From NCBI GenBank assembly GCA_026770615.1, contig MU631451.1, forward strand, positions 52,546 to 64,008: a DNA stretch of 11,463 bases, given 5' to 3'. Shown here piece after piece: positions 7,725 through 11,463 of the stretch. The DNA is from Pavlovales sp. CCMP2436. Taxonomy: Eukaryota; Haptophyta; Pavlovophyceae; Pavlovales. How positions within the stretch are numbered: the stretch's first letter is position 1; every line of letters starts with the position of its first letter. The notes below the pieces were generated by a model. The model ran no database searches and was not told the origin of the DNA. It saw nothing but the letters and a program-made list of their open reading frames with translations. A program made the translations under genes and the position numbers.

Positions 7725-9445
7725 ACAGTTGGGGGGGCAGTGGCTGTAGCTGGGAAGGGGGCAGTGGCTGCAGCTGGGAAGGGGGCCGTTTCAGGGCAGA
7801 CGGTTGGGGCAGTGGCTCTGGCTGGGAAGGGGGCAGGGAAGAGGGCAGTGGCCGCGCCGGCGAAGGGAGGCGGTGCTAGCCTCGCGTCCAAGAAAGCGTC
7901 CAAGATGGCGCGCCCCGCCGCTGCCCCAGTGTCCGCAGCCCCTGAAGCGGACACTGTGCAGATGACCCCAGTGTCCGCAGCCCCAGTGTCTGCAGCGAAG
8001 GCGCGCCCCGCCGCTGCCCCGTTTTCTGCTGCCCCGGTTTTCGCTGCCGCAGTGTCTGCTGTCTCCACAGCCGCCAACCGCCCAGTGTCCGCTGCCCCAG
8101 TGTCCGCTGTCTCCACAACTGCGCGCGCCAAAAGCACAACCGCTCGCATCGAGCAATTCAACTCCGGGACTTCGGACACTGAGACTGCGAACACTGGGGC
8201 TGCGGACGCTGGAGATGCGGACACTGGAGATGCACTGGAGATGCGGACACGGAAGATGCGGACACTGGGGTTACGGACACTGGAGATGCGGACACTGAGT
8301 CCCCGACACTCGCTGATGGCTGGCAGGCGGCAACGACTGAAGATGGGCAGGTATACTACTGGGAGATTTCAACCCGCGGGATCTTCCGATGTCGCCTATT
8401 GCTCCGATTCTCCCGGACTCTGAGCGATTCCCGGACTCCAGCCTCGGAACCCGGCTCCCGGACTCCCGCAGACACCTCCCGGACTCTCACAGGCGACTCC
8501 CGGACTCTTCTGCTCCGGACACCACGCAGCCCCCGGACTTTCCGCCAGGACTCTCCCGGACTCTTCCGCCTCGCCCGGACTCCGGTGTGCTCGGAAAGTT
8601 CCCCGGATCCGAGTATTTTTCAACGCTCTGGTTCGGGTTTCAGAACCATTCGGGGGCGGACGTATAACTAGAAATTTACACACTCCCTGCCTCTCCTCAC
8701 GACCTCCCTGCCGGCCCTTTCTCCTGGGCGCAGCCCGCGAAGCCACGCACCCAACCGCCACTCCCGGGCTCCATGCAGCAGCTCCTGGGGCCCCCTACGC
8801 AGCAGCACCTGGCATACCCCCTTTCGCCGCTGCCCTCGCCGGCAGGCAGCTCGGCGCTCGGTAGTGCCAGCAGCACCGTCGCGGGAAGATTTATTAGTTT
8901 TTTATTAGATATTTATTACTTTTAATTAGATTTGTCAGACGGTCTGTCGGTCCGGCCGTTGCTCAGGGGACGCGCGGCCAGGCACAGCCGGGTTCGGAGG
9001 GGACGCGCGGCCGGGTTCGGCCGGGTTCGGCCGGGTTCGGAGGGCGTTACCCGCCGAGCCGGCCTTCGCGGCGCACGGGGGCGGCGAGCGTGGGCGCGGG
9101 CTATCCGTACGTGGCAGAGCGCGCGGGCGCACCGCGCCCCGCACCTCGGAGCGGGCACTCGCCGCTGCGCCAGCCCGCCCGAGCCCGAGCCCGGTCGCCA
9201 GCCTCCCCGCGGGCCCATCGGCGCACCCGCCCGCCGCACTGCCCCACGCCGAGCAGCTGGCCGTGGGGCAGGCGGTCGCGGCGAATTGGCCGGGCGACGA
9301 GGATCCCTCCGTCTGGCATGCGGCCAAGGTCGTCGGCCTCTTCCTGGTCGCGGACACGAGCGTGCTGCGGTACATGGTGAGGTACGACCAGTTCCCCAAC
9401 GACGCCATGGTTGATCTCGAGCGCGGGCAGCTGCGCCCGCGTTAG
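7674..9445 (+). CDS. Ala/Pro-rich protein with WW-like and Tudor/Agenet-like segments, three exons, frame-broken
   Basis: Proposed exons are 7674(or 7729)-8661, 8734-8860 and 8967-9445 (TAG). Intron 8662-8733 (72 nt) starts GTATAA and ends in a C/T tract plus CAG, phase 0. Intron 8861-8966 (106 nt, AT-rich centre) starts GTAGTG and ends CTCAG, phase 1. Both joins keep the frame. Exon 1 begins with Ala/Val/Gly/Lys repeats (GAVAVAGK-type, then PVSAA-type). It changes frame inside a 15-nt GDADT repeat (8217-8245) and reads LADGWQAATTEDGQVYYWEI, a WW-domain-like strand pair. It changes frame again near 8372-8380, continuing DLPMSPIAPILPDSE with PDS repeats. Exon 2 is Pro/Gln-rich (MQQLLGPPTQQHLAYPLSPL). 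Exon 3 ends in a Tudor/Agenet-like segment (VGQAVAANWPGDEDPSVWHA, then YMVRYDQFPNDAMVDLERGQ). WW domains bind Pro-rich ligands, and Tudor-like folds often bind methylated Lys/Arg. A chromatin or splicing role is inference. The true N-terminus is not visible. Confidence 0.45.
7927..8302 (+). repeat. two 15-nt minisatellites in opposite orientation (CAGTGTCCGC / GCGGACACTG)
   Basis: Six CAGTGTCYGC copies start at 7927, 7969, 7984, 8050, 8083 and 8098, encoding Pro-Val-Ser-Ala-Ala. From 8171 to 8300 the reverse complement dominates as GGACACTGGAGATGC units (for example 8217, 8243, 8258 and 8288), encoding Gly-Asp-Ala-Asp-Thr in the favoured frame. The two blocks could pair over a 100-350 nt distance in DNA or RNA. 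One unit near 8228-8240 is only 11 nt long and shifts the frame. Confidence 0.65.
8412..8582 (+). repeat. CCCGGACTC array, eight main copies
   Basis: Copies start at 8412, 8430, 8457, 8478, 8499, 8532 (ending TT), 8555 and 8574. The first five intervals (18, 27, 21, 21 and 33) are all multiples of three, then 23 and 19. In the favoured frame each copy encodes Pro-Asp-Ser; the other two frames give Ser-Arg-Thr or Pro-Gly-Leu. Confidence 0.7.
9001..9040 (+). repeat. CCGGGTTCGG 10-bp tandem repeat, three exact copies
   Basis: Three exact copies at 9011-9040, with a further copy at 8989-8998 and a repeated flank GGACGCGCGGCC before both. The array lies in the proposed last exon of the WW/Tudor-like gene. 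Its 10-nt unit changes frame at each copy, so that stretch encodes mixed Gly/Arg/Phe residues rather than a constant motif. Confidence 0.7.
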
Positions 9446-9502
9446 CCTTGATACAGGGGATCGCAGGCAATTGAACCGACGACGATGAGGGGTCTTGAGC
9501 GG

Positions 9503-9508
9503 AATAAA
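9503..9508 (+). promoter_or_regulatory. polyadenylation signal AATAAA of the WW/Tudor-like gene
   Basis: A perfect AATAAA lies 57 nt behind the TAG at 9443-9445, after which the sequence becomes AT-rich. This placement matches that behind the ARM-BTB gene and supports 9445 as a real gene end. Confidence 0.5.
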
Positions 9509-9726
9509 TTGTATTTAATGTTAGTATACTGGCGAGTTTGAGGTCGAGGATCAGTTTTGTAGCAAATAAGATAGTTAATATGTACAAACAATATTGCTGG
9601 TGAATTTTTGCTTGTAAATAAATGACCATGTATATTGAAAGGCCTAACATTTTAACGAAGCACGATTTCTTATTGACCGTACGCTTTAATTGATGTAGTT
9701 TGGTTTGGATGATCGAGGGTATGTGA

Positions 9727-9978
9727 ACGACGTCTTCGCCCCAGATCGACGAGCGCGCTGCGCTCGGACCTCTGTGGAGAAGCTGCATTCTGCCAGATCG
9801 CTCAGTGGATGTTCCAGGCGATGAAGCAGACGAAGACGATCCCAAGGCTTCAGGGGCACCACATGCGCGACCTTCCTGGACCTTGATGTCAGCATACTGC
9901 ATGATGGCTTCGAGATCCACGCTCGTCTTCCGCTCGCAGCCGCAGCTGCAGCCGCATTTTTACCGAACAGCGAGATGA
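9727..9978 (+). other. open stretch of unknown function
   Basis: An 83-codon open frame without a clear start contains SVDVPGDEADEDDPKASGAP with strongly G-rich first codon positions, then stops at TGA 9976-9978. It could be an exon or a remnant of a mobile-element polyprotein. I recognise no domain. The flanks 9509-9720 are AT-rich and hold nothing I can name. Confidence 0.2.
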
Positions 9979-10055
9979 GAAGGATGTACTTCCCTTCCTA
10001 CGTCGATGGCCCGATTCGCCGTCGGTTGATTCCTCGCTGACCGATCTGGTGCTGG

Positions 10056-10183
10056 AACGCCGTGCAGAGCAGATCGACATGCAGAGCAGCTCGGACTTAC
10101 TCAATCCGCGCTGACGGTGAAACGCCGTGCAGAGCAGATCGCCATGCAAAGCAGCTCAGACTTACTCAATCTGCGCTGACGGC
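10056..10183 (+). repeat. 65-bp tandem duplication
   Basis: Unit 1 (10056-10120) and unit 2 (from 10121) are head to tail. They differ at four positions over the first 62 bases (A/C, G/A, G/A and C/T). The motif AACGCCGTGCAGAGCAGATC opens both. The 65-nt unit is not a multiple of three, which argues against selection as coding sequence. Confidence 0.85.
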
Positions 10184-10655
10184 CGACACAGCAGCACCAC
10201 TCGCACGCGCAGCAGATGGAGCCGCACGTGCATCCCGGTCACACAGTGAAGCCGAGACCCCCCCCCCTTCCGGACGCCAAGGCGAACGCAGCACCAATGC
10301 CAAAGCAACCGACGCCGGACGCTCTTCCCGGATCCCGGACCATACAGTGCTGATATCTGACAGCCCTCGACCCGACGACCTTCCATATCGCAACTGGCAT
10401 CTGCGTGCGTGCTTCGGCAATGCAATGGGCTTCCCGATGATTTACACTGTCATGCGGCGCGATGTGGACTGCGTCGCTGCGTGGAGCGAGACACCGCAGC
10501 GGAACCTATTCTTCGACCAAACCCGAAACGAAATCGCCTGCTTCGGAGCTCTGTCGGCGCTTTGGTATATATCACCGCAATCACTAACCTCACCTCTACC
10601 ACCACCATCCCTGCTGCCAGGACTAACGCCTGACGTCGACCAAGTCAGTGAGTGA
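10184..10655 (+). CDS. hypothetical protein or exon, unknown family
   Basis: This frame is open from before the 65-bp duplication to TGA at 10653-10655. The part from about 10365 has balanced composition unlike the surrounding low-complexity frames: RPDDLPYRNWHLRACFGNAM, then RRDVDCVAAWSETPQRNLFF and DQTRNEIACFGALSALWYIS. The upstream part is Ala/Arg/Ser-rich and includes an 11-C run (10258-10268), which may hide a frame error. There is no credible ATG at its beginning. It could be an exon or a decayed fragment; no domain is recognised. Confidence 0.25.
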
Positions 10656-11355
10656 ACAACACCTATTGAACCATGCTGAGCCGCTAAATATATATATCAC
10701 TGCAAGGTGACGCCGAAACTCAACAGAGTGACGCTCAGACGCTGATGACACCCGGGGCCACCTGTACGCAGAGACTGCGCCCCAGGCGGTAGAAGTGGCA
10801 TCATACATAACATGGTCCATTCGGTATTATTATATGCCAGGCGCGCAGCAGGGTTACTACTGCTGAGCGGTTTGAACTGAGTACGTTACTCAAGGCGACG
10901 GCGCTCATCAAGGGCGCGCGGCGGCAAACGGTGGCCACCTGGGGCTGGGTCGGGAAGCTACAGCGTAACATTACTAAGGCTCAAGCTCAACGTGAAGATA
11001 GATCTTGATGGCCTCGTTTTGGGGGGGGGGGGCAGAAAAGCCGATCGAGCCTGCTCGAAAGCCATTATGGTGGCGCAATTTTCGAAGGGGTGCATCGGGG
11101 TTATAGTTGCAGATGTGATAAATAGGACGCTGCGCACCGAGACAATCAATTATATTGAAATAGTGAGTTGTCACCGAGTAGCTAGACGTTGCTAGACGTT
11201 TCTTTTGCATTACTATCTGAGCAGGCGTCAGAGTTGTCACCGAGCAGCTCTGACGTCCTATTAGAAATCTATCTTATTCGTTAAACAGTCCCTTCCTTTC
11301 CCTGTGACTAATAATATCCTCATGATTCATAATTTTCTTTATAGCTTTATAACTA
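10656..11355. other. no recognisable gene; homopolymer and small repeats
   Basis: This stretch contains a 12-G run (11021-11032), a tandem GCTAGACGTT pair (about 11180-11200), and a repeated TTGTCACCGAG followed by YAGCT at 11167 and 11234. Short frames on both strands at 10958-11240 shadow each other and match nothing I know. Confidence 0.4.
11226..11255. repeat. hairpin CGTCAGAG / CTCTGACG
   Basis: A perfect 8-bp inverted repeat with a 14-nt loop that carries the TTGTCACCGAG motif also found at 11167. Adjacent GACGT sequences extend the similarity. It could be a small hairpin or protein-binding site. Confidence 0.5.
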
Positions 11356-11463
11356 TTAATTAATATCCGAGGCGTCGGAATCGTCGTCGAGGAGCTCGCC
11401 GTCGCCGCCGTCGTCATCGACCAGCATCAAAGCCACACCGTTGCTGGGGCGGGGGGGCGGGCG
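11356..11463 (-). CDS. C-terminal end of a minus-strand gene, acidic tail, partial
   Basis: Read on the minus strand from the window edge, the frame gives a Pro/Arg stretch, then GVALMLVDDDGGDGELLDDD and SDASDIN, and stops at TAA (11358-11356). The codons are GC3-rich like the other genes here, and the sequence turns AT-rich right behind the stop, as expected for a 3' untranslated region. Asp-rich tails are common in nuclear and chaperone-type proteins, but the family cannot be named from 35 residues. Confidence 0.45.
   Translation of the reverse strand, partial: RPPPRPSNGVALMLVDDDGGDGELLDDDSDASDIN

Noticed and set aside
8399..8671. Ser-Arg-Thr repeat frame as the true product
   Set aside because: Its frame is the one carrying the WW-like strands, but from 8380 onward only the Pro-Asp-Ser frame joins the next exon in phase. 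The choice remains uncertain.
8922..9920. 332-codon minus-strand open frame
   Set aside because: It mixes an AT-rich spacer with the antisense of the Tudor-like exon. It has no consistent composition or domain, and the plus strand has a polyadenylation signal in the middle of it.

Overview
The window looks like nuclear DNA of a GC-rich unicellular eukaryote, most likely an alga. The signs are GT-AG introns with branch-point-like CTAAC/CTGAC motifs, AATAAA signals just behind two stop codons, very GC-rich third codon positions, Ala-rich low-complexity proteins, and AT-rich introns and spacers. I cannot decide between haptophyte, pelagophyte or another lineage. There is no sign of bacterial gene organisation, rRNA, tRNA or CRISPR.

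Layout: (1) 107-2901, plus strand, is the 3' part of a multi-exon gene for an Ala/Glu/Arg-rich coiled-coil protein. It has four visible exons, all joined in phase 0, and introns carrying a microsatellite, a duplicated splice-acceptor segment and an array of branch-point-like CTGACTGTCC motifs. (2) 2902-4206 has no recognisable gene. (3) 4207-4712 is a non-autonomous DNA transposon (MITE): perfect 30-bp terminal inverted repeats starting CAGT, flanked by TA on both sides, with many internal copies of a TAAGAAACTGGGCCTCA motif. (4) Starting 76 bp after the element, 4788-6215 encodes an armadillo-repeat plus BTB-domain protein whose frame is broken twice. AATAAA follows at 6241. (5) 6216-7728 is a repeat-bearing spacer with two identical 62-bp direct repeats about 1 kb apart and possible minus-strand small reading frames. 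(6) About 7674-9445, plus strand, is best read as one three-exon gene: an Ala/Val/Ser-rich low-complexity N-terminus, a damaged WW-domain-like segment, Pro-Asp-Ser repeats, and a C-terminal Tudor/Agenet-like domain, with AATAAA at 9503. Its first exon also needs two frame changes. (7) 9446-11355 is mostly unassigned, with a 65-bp tandem duplication, an open frame of unknown function, homopolymer runs and short inverted repeats. (8) 11356-11463, minus strand, looks like the acidic C-terminal end of another gene running out of the window.

Two neighbouring genes each keep recognisable domain sequence across three successive reading-frame segments. Either both decayed recently next to a mobile element, or the assembly carries indels. 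Nothing here links the genes into one pathway. The most interesting items are the MITE at the promoter-proximal edge of the ARM-BTB gene, the possible WW/Tudor protein, and the repeat-driven exon and intron structures.
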